The notes: generated by a model not told the origin, from the sequence alone. DNA of 64,000 nt from Andrena cerasifolii (GCF_050908995.1 NC_135123.1:4774001-4838000), one strand, 5' to 3'. Shown: positions 10,576 through 21,959, numbered from the stretch's first letter. Translations and numbers: made by a program.

Positions 10576-10735
10576 TAGGGGAGAGTCGTGCAGTACCGAC
10601 CGTTCTAAGTTCTTTGTTATATCTTGGGGTAGAGACGATAAAAATCAGAAATTCAAAAATATATTTGTAGTATATGGAGAAAGTCTTACAACCGACCCGG
10701 GGTCAGGGACGGTTGTAACACTATAAATGTTATCG
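10576..10735. repeat. TA-flanked element end beginning GGGGAGAGTCG
   Basis: TA at 10574-10575 is followed by GGGGAGAGTCGTGCAGTACC. The motif around ACCGACC recurs near 10690 (CAACCGACCCGGGGTCAGG) and inverted just after it (GGACGGTTGTAACAC). This is the same design as other TA-GGG ends: a GGG start and a family word repeated inside. The far end was not found. Confidence 0.45.
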
Positions 10736-11160
10736 GTCTATTTTTAAGAGATTAAATAAAAGCTATTGTGCAAATTTTAAGATTAAATTTCCAACGTTTC
10801 GGTCAGTATTGCGACAATTATCAAGGGAAGAATTAAATAAGGAAGAAAACTGCGTCTGTTTTTATAAATTTGGCTCGTGTTAAACGTGCGAACATACGAG
10901 TCAGTTGGGAGAGTGACTGAAGTAAACACCCAACGGCAGGCAAGAACAACCAGAGGGCAGAACCGAATGCATTCCAAACGATGACAAGAGCGGGAACCGT
11001 TAACCGTTATGAAATAATTGAAAGGACAAGACTCGAGAACCTCAGCAAAAAACTGCCAAAATACCACTAGTTATTGCTATGTGGTAAAAATCATCACTCT
11101 CAAGTGTCCGAAAATATAATTACATACCGTAGCTTGTAGTATGTAATAATGGTCAAGTTA

Positions 11161-11236
11161 TAGAACAGGGGAACCAAGAACGGAAACAAGAACGAAAACT
11201 CTAATACAGAGACATTCTCTTGGTTCCCCTGTTCTA
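11161..11236. mobile_element. 76-bp hairpin element
   Basis: Perfect inverted ends TAGAACAGGGGAACCAAGA at 11161 and its complement ending at 11236 enclose about 38 bp. Flanks TTA on the left and TTT on the right allow a decayed TTA duplication, which would fit PIF/Harbinger, but this is weak. There is no coding content. Confidence 0.65.
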
Positions 11237-11261
11237 TTTAATATTCGACTATTTTACAAGT

Positions 11262-11880
11262 ATTCGAATGCTACGAATAAACTTCGAATATTTGAATATT
11301 CGAATACTATTCGAGTACTGATGAATCCAAGTATTCGAATACTATTCGAATATCCAAGTATTCGAATACTATTCGAATATCCAAGTATTCGAATACTATT
11401 CGAATATTTAAGTATTCGAATACTGATGTATTCGAATAGTATGGTGTGAAGTGGGTCAAAATTGGCTTAAAAAATTTCACCCTGACAAATGAACCTAAAG
11501 AACTTGATTTATAATTCCCACCATACTATTCGAATACTTGGATATTCGAATATTATTCGAATACTTGGATATTCTCGAATAGTATTCGAATACTTGGATA
11601 TTCTCGAATAGTATTCGAATACTTGGATATTCGAATAGTATTCGAAAACTTGGATATTCGAATAGTATTCGAATACTTGGATATTCTCGAATAGTATTCG
11701 AATACTTGAATATTCTCGAATAGTATTCGAATACTTGGATATTCTCGAATAGTATTCGAATACTTGGATATTCTCGAATAGTATTCGAATACTTGAATAT
11801 TCTCGAATAGTATTCGAATACTTGGATATTCGAATTATATTCGCCAAATAATTGAGCAACTGAAGTATTTGAATATTCGA
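11262..11880. repeat. Two opposed TTCGAATA minisatellite arrays
   Basis: The left array has 27-bp units (CCAAGTATTCGAATACTATT plus seven) at 11327-11353, 11354-11380 and 11381-11407, with partial units around them. The right array (about 11528-11850) has more than ten complementary units, many extended to 29 bp by an extra TC in TATTCTCGAATAG. A spacer of about 80 bp bounded by GAATAGTATGGTG and its partner CACCATACTATTC separates them. The right edge ends in CTCAACCCTA, like the hAT-type end at 35681. The 157-codon minus frame here only translates the repeat. Confidence 0.85.
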
Positions 11881-11984
11881 ATACCGAAAAATTCGATAAA
11901 TAGTCTCAACCCTACTGGCAATACAATTATTATAAAATTTAATTTCCTGCAGATTAAACAGTTTGAGTGTATCCCAGTGCACAT

Positions 11985-12500
11985 TCTTTTCAATTTAGAG
12001 ATTTATGTAAAAGGATATTGTTGGTGGAACCTAAGTTGCTAAAGTGTATACATGTGTGCTTCTGTCAGTTCGTATGAACTTCTTTTGTCTTGAGTTTCGA
12101 ATCCATTGGCGAATACACATTGCTTCCTACTTGCTTAGAAATATATGAGAATTTATTGGCATCTCAATAATCATATTTGCGAGCATGCACTCTGGTTTGA
12201 TCAATGGATGCCTGGTTCGACATTCGTGTGCTACGAGACACGTACGAATAGTCTCATTTTATGATTTATGCGGTCAGCGTGATACAGCAAAAAGGATGTG
12301 TTAGCTTTGAAAGCGAAGAAAGGCGCTTTCATAGCTGCATACACGTGGTATAGATGGTGCGGCAGATATAGCAAAGTAATTGAAGCACAATTTGCCGGTG
12401 TGTAAAGTGGTAACCATGAAGGTAGAAATTGCCAGGTGTATTCTCCATTATCAATTAGGTACAAGATCTCACAGATCCAAAATGCTTACCCACCTTGGTG
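11985..12500. other. No gene identified
   Basis: Single-copy-looking sequence with short frames and no recognisable domain, RNA gene or inverted repeat. It separates the minisatellite from the TTAA-type element starting near 12508. Confidence 0.3.
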
Positions 12501-12507
12501 TACTTAA

Positions 12508-13000
12508 AGGGGAATACCACTGTGACGGCCAGAAAAGTAGGCCACTTTTTACGATTTTTTTTCAGGAATAATTTACAGTTCTCGTACAAAATTTTTATTG
12601 GTTGGGTAAAAAGACTTAGGACCATCATAGAAATAAATAGATTTATTATAAGTATATTTCGTTGGAATAAACTTACTTAGAACAAAACGTGCTTTCTTTA
12701 TCGTCTCTTAACCATGATGCCCCTATTTGCGAGTGTGGCGCCCTCACACCCACTGGGCCCGAGCGGCGTAGTCCTTATTTATAACAATTTTTATTACCTA
12801 CCTTTAGTACAATGTCTTAAGAGAATGTAAAAAAAAAATGAGTAGAAAAACATGCATAAATTTTAATATATTAATTAATCTTCTAGACCCCACACGTGCG
12901 CTGGTAAACTGCGTAACTATGGAGCAGCACGTCCAAAATCAATTTTCATTTTTTTTTATAAACTGTACAAGTGTAGTTTCCGTTGCACGTACGGATTTGT
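12508..13000. repeat. TTAA-flanked element, 12.5-kb copy
   Basis: TTAA at 12504-12507 is followed by AGGGGAATACCACTGTGACG. The internal blocks TTTTTTTTCAGGAATAATTT, TACCTTTAGTACAATGTCTT, ATATTAATTAATCTT and GTGTAGTTTCCGTTG appear in the same order at 21355-21880. The block CAGGAACTATTT recurs at 25610. A GC-richer insertion near 12700-12780 is absent from the other copy. There is no frame of note. Confidence 0.6.
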
Positions 13001-13149
13001 TGATCGAAAACAAATTGTTTTTAAATACGCTCGAACAACTGTCCATCTTATTCGCGGATTTTCGATTCTTTTTCTTCTAAAGCGCATCATTTTTACAAAA
13101 ATAATTTGTTTAAAAAAAACTGTTTAATAATAATGGTTAATGTAATTAT

Positions 13150-13430
13150 TTACCCTAGATAAGCGAATTTTTATACAATTTCGTGCAAAAAGGGGGCAAC
13201 TCCAAATCGCAAAAATTCACCCTGCCATAGAGAACAGATATTTTTACTTAATAATAGTGCTAAAGGCTGTGTTAATATGCAGATTTCAAGTGGATAAAAT
13301 ACTTTGAACATATATCTACAAATATTTTGTTAACACTGTTTTTTATTATGTTTCCAAATGTTAATACATTGGGAGCTGCCCCCTTCTTGCTGCAAAGTCT
13401 TTAATTATGTCAGATAATTTTTTTAATTGT
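13150..13430. repeat. Dispersed repeat, partner of 5041-5410
   Basis: It carries complements of the 5.0-5.4-kb blocks, including CAATTTCGTGCAAAAAGGGG and CAAGTGGATAAAATACTTTG, and ends GCTGCCCCCTTCTTGCTGC followed by AAAGTCTTTAATTATG. GGGGCAACTCC and GGAGCTGCCCCC form an inverted pair, so the unit is palindromic, as at 5 kb. Confidence 0.55.
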
Positions 13431-13699
13431 GCAATTATGCTAAATGACTGTTGCATTAATAAGAATGGCAAAGTAACTTGATTTCGCTAAAGTAACTTGA
13501 TTTCGCTTTCGATTGTATTCTCGGCGGTTCCTCGGCGGCTGACGATTGTCCTTAATAACTGTACAAAACACTTCAGCGAAGTAACACCAACTGCATGGTC
13601 GTTTTCTCTTACAAAATTGAAATACCGACTGTGACATTTGATTTTATTATTTAGGCAGACAGGACCATGTGTCTAACTCGGCGACTGCAAATTGTCATT

Positions 13700-14600
13700 A
13701 AACTCAAGGGACATCGGCCAGCTGTTACACGCCGGTTTTGATGAGGTTTACGTAGATCATAGTTATCGAAAAAAACTATTTTTTTTTGTATTTTTTTTTA
13801 TCGGCGAACGTCTATATCTAGGTGGTGAATCGAGCCCTCAAAATTGGGGGTGAAAAACGCGTTTGCGTTTTTGCCACGATATCTCGGACACTGTGCACTA
13901 TAGAGAAAATTCTTTTAGACGAAAATTGTGTATTTTTTTATAACGAATTCTGCCACGTAATCAGATTCAGTGCAAAATTACTGTGTTTTAGTATATTGTT
14001 TAAAATTTACCTATTACGAGCTTGATTACGAGGATGAATTTGTTATAAAAGAATACATCATTTTCGTCCAAAAGATTTTTCTCTGTAGTGTACAGTTTTC
14101 GAGATACTGGGGCAAAGTGCTTTTCACTCACAATTTTGAGGGCTGATTTCACCTTCCAGAGATGGACGTTGAAAAAAATACGTGTGGAATTCCCTTCTGG
14201 AGGCGTCAGGGTGCCTTTTGACGATATCTTCACGTTAAAAAAAAAATTTTTAAATTATTTTTTTTATAAATTCTTTTTTTTTAACTTGGGGAAATCTTCA
14301 AAAGGCACCCCGCCTCCTCCAGAAGGAAATTCCCCGCGGGCGTCAGGGTAGTTGTGGGATTTTTACCCACGAAAACCCCACGGCCACTATGAAATTTTTA
14401 ATAATTTCCATGTCAAAATCTCTATTATTAAAGCCTATTGGCTGAAACGCTCGGACACCTATTTACCTATTTTCGACATAGATCCATCGTGCCAAGGCTC
14501 ATCAAAATCGGTGTCTACGACATGGTGTCCTTTTGTAAGTAAACCTCATCAAAATCGGCATAGTTAAACTGTTAAGTTGGGTGATGTCCCTTGTCAGTAT
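13700..14600. repeat. Large foldback, CTGACAAGGGACAT family
   Basis: The left arm (about 13705-13990) and the right arm (about 14010-14600) are inverted copies. Shared blocks are GGGACAT next to the end, TTTTGATGAGGTTTAC, GCCCTCAAAATT, ATATCTCGGACACTG and AAAATTCTTTTAGACGAAAA. A third copy lies at 45421-45700. The right end reads GTCCCTTGTCAG then TA, so the terminus is CTGACAAGGGACAT inside TA. A segment in the right arm (about 14180-14345) with TTCCCTTCTGGAGGCGTCAGG and its partner is itself inverted, suggesting a further nested insertion. Confidence 0.75.
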
Positions 14601-14604
14601 CTAA

Positions 14605-15245
14605 AGAGATTTCATGGGAACGTACGGTGTGACTATTAATTTGTTACTGGTTCGTTCATTTTTCAAGGTATGGCATTTCTAATTTCAAATTTATCAACAT
14701 TCTACTTGCTCCTAATGAAAAATATTCTAAATGTCGATTTAGTAATTCATCAGAAATAACGTCTTTCATTATTCATGAATATTCATATTATATCACATCA
14801 GTTGGCGAATTTATTGCTTAAAAAAATGATTTCTTCTTCGAAACAAAATATCCGTTCCCTAGTTACTTCGCTATACTCTGTTTATTTGTTACCATTATCA
14901 TTTCAGAGGGTGTTCTAGTCTAGACACTCGTTTTTGAAGGTGATATTTGGAAATTAATTCTGAAAAACCTATCGCACCTACAGGGCAGGGGTTTTGCACG
15001 CATATTTAGTAGTGCTTGAACTATCAACACAAATTTTTGGAATGCATTATATTGAAATCTGTACAAGTTACACGCCGCAACGCCGGTCATGTCATCAAAA
15101 ACCGACCCCATCGGGCGCACGAATTGCGGCCGTCCTAGTCATCTGATACGAAAGTACCAAAGATTTTCTTAATCTACATGAGTGTAGTTATCGCCCGAAC
15201 CAGATGTAACCAAGTCCGGACATTGTTACCGAAATCGCAGCTGTT
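14605..15245. other. No gene identified
   Basis: AT-rich DNA with a moderate-GC patch near 15060-15130. Short frames only. No repeat partner was seen in the window. Confidence 0.3.
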
Positions 15246-15249
15246 TAAA

Positions 15250-15558
15250 ATTTTATATTTGATTTTTTCGACTTTTCTTGAGCTAAAACGAGGTGTGGGG
15301 GAGGTTTTATTAAAACTATTAATATAATTCTGGTTCGGGCTATAGGTACACATTCACTTTGAATGTGTGTCAAATTTTAGCACAATCGGTCCAGTAGTTT
15401 TCGAGAAAAATGTGCGCCCGATTTAAAAAAATTGCGGCCTTAAGCCCCTATAACTCTAGGAGTTTTTCGAATTTCACTTAATATTTTAGGGGCGTATTTT
15501 CGAAACCCTAAACTATAAGAAAATCAACAAAAATCTAATTTTTGGGTAGAGTACCCCC
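15250..15558. repeat. TTAA-flanked element, right end
   Basis: It ends GGTAGAGTACCCCC immediately before TTAA at 15559-15562. Complemented, the terminus reads GGGGGTACTCTACCCAAAAA. It shares with the other TTAA elements the phrases about stable TTTTCGAGAAAA and AACTCTAGGAGTTTTTCG. No left terminus was located, so the start given is approximate. Confidence 0.5.
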
Positions 15559-16022
15559 TTAAACGTTTCAAAATGATTCTGGAATGTGGCAAAAGAGAAA
15601 AAAATATTCCTAGTTGTGAGGTCGTTTCGAGAAATTGTTCCGGGGTTTCCAAGCATTTCCTCCTATTTTTCCTACCGCTTGTGGCGGATTTGAATCAATT
15701 GCGGCCATTAATCTGGGGTCATCAGTTTCAGCGGTTCATTCAGAGCCTGTTCACTGTCTTCGACAAAAAAGTACCTACTTCTTTGTTGAATTTTTAAAAA
15801 TTATCATCTGCCCTTAAATTCACCGATAGTAAACTCTGCCTGCATTATTCACTCTGCCATAAAATCTTTGTTACTGATTAAATGGGAACGGTAAGATTGG
15901 TCTTAAAATGCACATTCTGTTACCAATTATTATATATATAATATATTTCTTTGCTTACTTAACTGTTTGCCACTGTACACATCGTTTTCCTTTTTTTGTG
16001 TTTCTATCGGAATCTTGTGTGA

Positions 16023-16405
16023 TAATTATTATTATTTTTTATATGCTGTTCATCAAATGCTGTTCTCATCAGTATACTAAACTAGGTCGGTAAATAATAA
16101 ATCATCTGAATCTAATAGGTGATTTATTATTTACCGAATCTAATAGATAAATCTAATAGATGATTTATTATTTACCGAATTTAATAGATAAATCTAATAG
16201 ATGATTTATTATTTACCGAATGTAATAGACAAATCTAATAGATGATTTATTATTTACCGAATCTAATAGATAAATCTAATAGATGATTTATTATTTACCG
16301 AATCTAATAGATAAATCTAATAGATGATTTATTATTTACCGACCTAGTTTGGTATACTGAAGAGAATTAACAACATATAAAAAAAATAATAATTACCGAC
16401 CTATT
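16023..16405. repeat. Foldback with a 41-bp tandem array as its core
   Basis: Left arm 16023-16107 and right arm 16321-16405 are inverted copies; the shared core is CAGTATACTAAACTAGGTCG and TTATTATTTACCGACC, with AATTATTATTATTTTTT outside. Between them a 41-bp unit (GAATCTAATAGATAAATCTA plus 21) repeats five times at 16136-16340 with only a few substitutions. The unit's second half, ATGATTTATTATTTACC, is the same sequence as the inner arm, so the array probably grew from the arm itself. Confidence 0.9.
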
Positions 16406-16409
16406 GACG

Positions 16410-17025
16410 CCGAACATTTCAGACAGAGAACAAGTCGGAGTAAGTTTACATTCATGTGTCTTATCTGTATCTGTAATGCATTCAACAGTCGAAATTCCCC
16501 GATTACACCGAGCAAATTTAGATTGGCCACCAATTTAAACGCGACGCCAGGTAAAGCGAACGGAATTTATGCACTTACCTAATAGTTTGAATTAGTATTT
16601 GAATTGAAAGCAGGGAGAGCCGTGGATGTTTATTACGTGTGTACGTTGTTGTTAATTTTGGGGCGTGACCATAAGCGATATATGTGCATACATACATATA
16701 TACGCAAGGTTATGCTTCATTCGAATGAGTGGAATTGCAACAACAAATTACGTCGAGTGCTTTCCGTTTAATAATTACATCACTGTTCTACCGAGAGCTA
16801 TAATTCACAATTGTTCGAAATTGATCGTACAAAATCACTTAGAAATGTACAATACATTGCATTAATGAAAAAATAAGAATAACAGTTTGATGTTAAGACT
16901 TGCAGCTTTTTATATTTCTGTAGAACAATGCTCCCCCATTATAAGAAAGCCGAGTACATATTATCCCTATATAAAACTTAAACAAAGTAAAAAAAAAATT
17001 ACGCCAAGTACATGGAAAAGTCGAG
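16410..17025. other. No gene identified
   Basis: Single-copy-looking AT-rich sequence with a patch of ordinary composition near 16420-16680. Two overlapping short plus frames (16665-16865, 16887-17138) have no recognisable domain. Confidence 0.3.
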
Positions 17026-17029
17026 GGCG

Positions 17030-18080
17030 GAAAAAAGTATTATCCTGTGAACTTTTTCTCTGGGAACCCTTTTTTTCGCCGAAAATTTATAGGGATCGAA
17101 AGCACGTATCAAATAACATGCAAAAATATCAATTTTGAGTTTAGGAATCTATTCGTTGAAAAATTATGAGGCGAAAAATTTGCAAAATTTGGACATATTT
17201 TCTAACCTTTATTGTGGCAGTTACAGTGGTTGTCGCATATGATTCGTTGTTGCAGGTTGGAGGGGTGGGAGTATGTAGTTTCTTTGTTTTTCGAAACGGT
17301 TACATTGAGGGATTTCGACAGCATAAAATACTTATAGCGAATTCGGTACCTCGCACTGACTCTGCACTGGTGCCAGCAAATGACTTGGATTGGTTGTTTC
17401 TGATAGAAACGAAGATAGCTCTATAAGAATCAACCAATTCAAGTTATTTTTTTGGCACCAGTGCAGAGTCAGTGCGAGTTACCGAATTAGCTATTAGGGT
17501 GTTTCGAAAATACTTTAAAACACTTTTTTTACATTTCGAATAAAATTGTCTTTTTATGTTATATATTTAAATACTGCACTCCCTCCCCTCTGTACAGTAT
17601 TTCCGTTGACTTATTCCGAAACAACGCATTCCACTTTCTAATTTGTCCAGGGTACTAGCATTGGGGCTAGATTAGTGCGGGGGCGGGTAAAGCATGGCAG
17701 CGAACCGATGTGAGTTTGGGGATAACCTAAAATAATTTTTTCCCCAGGAAAAGTAGGAAGGGGGTGCGTTTTAGTATCTGAGGGCCTGTGATTATACTCT
17801 CTAATGCGACCGTGCCAGGCCCATGGCCTACGTTGTATAGTATTGGTTAAAAAAAAAGTTAAAAAATGGTTAAAAATCCATTCAAATTGTAGCAAAATAG
17901 TTGGTCACATTAGGGGTCAGAATATACGTAAAAATTTCACAGTCCCTTTTACTTAATAACATTTTACTGAATAGATTCCTGAACTCAAAATTGTTATATT
18001 TGCATGTTTTTCGATACGTGCTTCCGATTCATATAAATTTTCGGTAAAAAAAAGGTTTCCCAGAGGAAAAGTTTACCCTA
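17030..18080. repeat. Foldback arms flanking about 680 bp
   Basis: The segment 17030-17215 and the complement of 17895-18080 align through CTCTGGGAACCCTTTTTTTC, GCCGAAAATTTATA, GAAAGCACGTATC, CATGCAAAAATATC and TTTGAGTTTAGGAATCTATTC. The separation is about 680 bp, and the smaller element 17335-17493 lies inside. No target duplication was assigned. Confidence 0.7.
17335..17493. mobile_element. 159-bp MITE with TTA duplication
   Basis: The inverted ends are about 41 bp, beginning TAGCGAATTCGGTACCTCGC and continuing with GACTCTGCACTGGTGCCA; the right arm differs at a few positions. TTA flanks both sides (17332-17334 and 17494-17496). A 3-bp TTA duplication is characteristic of PIF/Harbinger elements, so that assignment is likely but not proven. 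It lies inside the 17030-18080 foldback and is therefore younger. Confidence 0.8.
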
Positions 18081-18164
18081 ATTTTGCAATAAGAATTTGT
18101 ATGAAAGCAGTTATATTGGCTTTCCAATATGATTTAACAATGTTTGCATTACATTTCCCTTATA

Positions 18165-18530
18165 CAGTGACTCGCATTAATATTCGGACACTTTTTAAAA
18201 TCGCATAACTTTTTTAGAATTGGTCCAAACAACTTGAGTTTTTTTCAGAAGCTAGAAGGATTAGTTTGCTAACTGACGCGTTTCGTTGTTTTGAAAAAAA
18301 ATGTATTTGGTCGGAATAGCGAAAATAATAGTAAAGGTCGATTTTTAAACTTTTTTTTGTGAGCTTGCAATGAAAATTAAAAAAAAAACGTTTGTAGATT
18401 GCAGTAAGTTGTATACGTGCCTAAAATTTCATCAAAATCGGTTAACGTTGCTCCGAGCTACAAACGTTTAAAGATCGCAGAATAAGTTTGAAAATCGCGA
18501 AAATTCCCGAAATCAGCGATTCTCGCATTG
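18165..18530 (+). mobile_element. Tc1-like MITE or half-element
   Basis: It begins CAGTGACTCGCATTAATATT right after TA (18163-18164). It continues CGGACACTTTTTAAAATCGC, AGAAGGATTAGTTTGCTAAC, CGTTGCTCCGAGCTACAAAC and CGAAAATTCCCGAAATCAGC, matching 53009-53370 along its length and 6480-6806 in reverse. The shared sequence stops after CAGCGATT in the two plus copies. Confidence 0.75.
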
Positions 18531-18534
18531 ACGC

Positions 18535-19675
18535 AACTTGCCGCAAAAAATTCTTATGCATCCATCTTAAGTAGATTCTAACAAATACTGTCATCCACAA
18601 TTCATCGTGACTACGCGTGAATAACGTTTTGTAAACGTAACTAAAGCGGAAAACGGAATGAAATACAGATTCGCGAAAGGCTACTTTTCAATCGCTTGTG
18701 ATACTTATGTCCTTTTCATATTACATGTACTTATAGGTGAAAAGACTCTACATAACTCTACACAGTCACAGTTAAGTCAACTCATCCATTGAAAAATATA
18801 GTGCGGCAAAGTAGGTGCGCCACTTTCAGAGAAAATCTCACCGTTCCGAAGCAGGTATTTCCCCCATTTTCAAACCTTTTCCAAACAGTTTCAGCTGACT
18901 TATAGCAACCCCTACTCACGCCAAAACTTAGTCTATAGATATGAGAAGCTATGGCTAAAACGTCAAGGATTTCCAAAGAGGTTGAAAAATTGAATTTAGT
19001 TCACCTTTCTACGATTCCGAACCACTGTGCAACGTGTGTAAGTTGCATAGCACTCTGTCGCACTTTTATGATACGTACAAAAAGAAACTGCAATTATACT
19101 TTTACAAACTTTGATTCAAGTGCAATGCAGTATTTCCTACCCTTAAATATCTCGTAGCAAATCATGCACATTTAAAATTTTAGAAATATCGGAATCGCAA
19201 CAACGATGGTTGCGTTACATTTAAAACTTGTACAATTTTTAACTTCCACCTACAAATTCCTACGGTTATATTCATACTTACCTTGTTTTTTCATCGATGA
19301 AAATTCGCCGTCGAACACTTTTTTTTTCATTCTGGAATGCGAATGAGATCCGCTCGAAACGACCAGGCGCGGGGGGTGGGTTGAAATGTCATCAGATTGG
19401 TATGCATCATCTATGAGCTATGTTTTAACAATATCCACGTTTTTACACTTCGCCGATAACATATTGCGCGGATAGGAATTTGTATAAAGTGCCAGTCATA
19501 GTTTATACCCGATATTTTGATTTCGCCGGCGGCTCCTTTATTTGCATGCTCCTGATTGTGTCAAATATTTGGCGGCAAAACGTTCCTACCGGTGGATGCG
19601 ATTTCTTTCTTCCTCTGCTCCTCCCCGGCATTCGCCAACGCGAATAGTATGCCTTTCGACGATAAATTCGACGGT
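18535..19675. other. No gene identified
   Basis: Single-copy-looking DNA. A 64-codon minus frame (18782-18976) and a 68-codon plus frame (18951-19157) overlap and show no domain. No inverted repeats were noticed. Confidence 0.3.
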
Positions 19676-19679
19676 GAGA

Positions 19680-20284
19680 ACCGAAATGTTCTGGAAAGGG
19701 TGCAACATCGTTCTCTGCGTTCCCTGGCTTACAGATTCGGCGAACCCTTACCGCGTTTTTACCATGATTATGGGCCCATTATGCGTAGAATGGGCATCCG
19801 AACGCTTGGAGTCTAGGAGGAGAGTAGCGGACTTATCTTTCTTATTCAAAATTATCAGTGGCACGGTGTGCAACCCTCGCGTAATTGGGTTCATTAATTT
19901 TAATGCCTCTAGTAGGCCCACCAGACAAGCCGAACTACATATTTGGAACGCCTCTCTACAATTCCAGGTTTGGTCATGCTGACCCCTTTCACAGGATCTC
20001 TAACCTGGCCAACAGGTTTAGGACTGAGATTGATCTCTTCCGGGGATCGCTTCCTTCGTTTAAAGCCAGCGTGCTCAGAGCGACTTCATCGAACGATTTA
20101 TAGGACTTATGTTACACTTTGTACTTTATATTTTTATATTTTGTTGTTTTTTTGTTTTTGTTTTGTATTGTTTCTTCTGTTGCGGTTCTGAGTGTTGTAA
20201 TGATGTGTCTCTACCCTGTGTCTTTCACATTTTTTTCTTGTACTAATGGGTATTGCTTGTTCATGTGAAATAAATAAATAAATT
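19680..20284 (+). pseudogene. LINE (Jockey-like) 3' end, frameshifted
   Basis: Three frames in succession encode the C-terminal tail seen after the reverse transcriptase domain of Jockey-type LINEs. NVLERVQHRSLRSLAYR begins near 19685. RLESRRRVADLSFLFKI and FINFNASSRPTR follow in a second frame after about 19800. PFHRISNLANRF and DLFRGSLPSFKASV follow in a third frame before the stop at 20101-20103. Two shifts are therefore needed, and the copy is dead. An untranslated tail of about 165 bp, rich in T, ends in repeated AATA units (20268-20284). The reverse transcriptase and endonuclease are absent, so the copy is 5' truncated. Family assignment rests on the characteristic L-E-R-V-Q and R-x-x-x-D-L-x-F-L patterns. 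Confidence 0.82.
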
Positions 20285-20591
20285 CGTAGGATGTGGTAGA
20301 ACGAGGGAATTGGTGCAATAGTCGTGTTCGAGCGAAACCGTATCGCTGTCTATGTTCCCTCAAAATTTTTCCCCCGTCGCTTCTATCGCTGATACATGTC
20401 TGAAGTCTGTCAGCAACAAAGAGAGTGTTGTTTATTAGCTTGCTAAAATAATTACGTAGTGTGGCAATTATTTGAAATTCTTTACTGCATACTAGGGTGG
20501 CGCTTCTTTATACATCTCGAATTTTTTTTATAATCCCTGAAAAAGTTTATTGAAATCGGGCAACGGACAACGGTGCCGAGACTAGGTTTCA

Positions 20592-21338
20592 GGGGACTAG
20601 GCTGCCAGATCGCTCGAAAATCAAGTATTTTTTGCGAATTAATTACGAGGAGATGAATACAAATTGTGACTAGTACTTTTGGGTAATGTTTGTTGATACT
20701 ATAAACAGTAAAAAAATAATTATTTGAAAAAGATATACATATGTATGACAGCGCTACAGTTGCCTGATATATAGGTGTTTTTTTCTGGAGCCATTGTAAT
20801 TTTGCAGTGACTCTGGCCGTAAGAAATTGAATTGTGAAATATTCTGTGAAATTTATACTTTGCCCTGACCCCCATTCTGCCCTGAACCTATTGAAAAAGA
20901 AAAAAAATCGAAATTATGAAAATGGCGGCTGTAAAACGGCAAATTTTAAAGAAACTTGATTTTTCGCCTGGGAAAAGAGCCATTTTATTTTTTTTTGTCA
21001 AAACAGAAGTTTTCACAGACTTACGCGTAGGTTCAGGTCGTAAATAGACATGTTTCACATATGCTGAATTTTTTTCAAATCGACTTGTACCTCCGTTTTT
21101 TTTGCAATCACTGCAAAACGAAGAGGAAATATGATTCCGAGAAAAACGCGTTTAAAGTTTCGAAAGAGGAATTAGTCTACCTGCGTGCGCGCAGAAACGG
21201 TTTATGGTGCGCTCGACCTTTTCGGCTGTAAAGTCCTTAACTTTGCGAATTTTAACATAAACCAAACGGCATTTTACTCGGGAAGGGTTTCCAAAAATAT
21301 AACAACAAAAAAATCGAGTTTCTGACTGGCTAGTCCCC
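20592..21338. mobile_element. TTAA-type element, 747 bp
   Basis: The left end reads GGGGACTAGGCTGCCAGA and the right end, complemented, GGGGACTAGCCAGTCAGA. TTAA follows the right end at 21339-21342; the left flank is TTCA (20588-20591), one change from TTAA. Its length is close to the 737-bp element at 54646, with which it shares CCGAGAAAAACGCGTTTAAAG. There is no transposase frame. It belongs to the TTAA-flanked group (Kolobok-like or piggyBac-like). Confidence 0.7.
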
Positions 21339-21342
21339 TTAA

Positions 21343-21885
21343 AGGACATTTTTAAGATTTTTTTCAGGAATAATTTACAGTTTTCATAGAAAAATTGTAT
21401 TACCTTCCTTTAGTACGCTGTCTTAAGAGACTATACAAAAAAATAAATAAATAGAAAAGCATCCATAAATTTTCATATATTAATTAATCTTTTTGACTCC
21501 CCCTAAATGTTTTAAAATGAGTTTAATCACTTTTTAAAGTTTTTAGTTGATGTTCTTTCTATTACAATGGGTATAAATCTATAATTTGATCCACAGATTT
21601 CTGAACATTGCCCATAGAATAAGCCTGCTCGATTAGAGTATAAAGTTATTTGATTAATTCGTCCAGGAGTAGCATCTATTTTTATGCCTAGAGAAGGGGT
21701 TGTTCACGAGTGGATTACATCTGTGGATGTAGTGATTAATCAAATAGGAATTTTGTAAGGAACGATTATACGATTGTCTACATCTAAAAGACGAAATGGA
21801 ACAGCAGGTCCGAAATCAAATTTCTTTTCTTTTTATACACTATATGAGTGTAGTTTCCGTTGTACGTACGTACAGTGCGTACATA
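21343..21885. repeat. Copy of the 12.5-kb TTAA-type repeat
   Basis: Blocks GATTTTTTTCAGGAATAATT, CCTTTAGTACGCTGTCTTAA, AAAAGCATCCATAAATTTTC, ATATTAATTAATCTTTTTGA and GTGTAGTTTCCGTTGTACG follow the order of 12540-13000. The stretch 21540-21790 in the middle has no counterpart there. The repeat begins directly at the right TTAA of the preceding element, so the two probably share that target site. Confidence 0.6.
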
Positions 21886-21959
21886 CGTAGTAAAAAAACA
21901 ATGCTAGATCATTATAGGACATGAAAACTCGTTCGTGAACTAAGCAGTATAAATTACAA

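Noticed and set aside
11509..11982. 157-codon minus-strand frame with serine/tyrosine repeats
   Set aside because: It is a direct translation of the TTCGAATA minisatellite, with no methionine context or domain.
16136..16340. CRISPR-like array
   Set aside because: Five contiguous 41-bp units without unique spacers, in eukaryotic repeat-rich DNA; this is a minisatellite.
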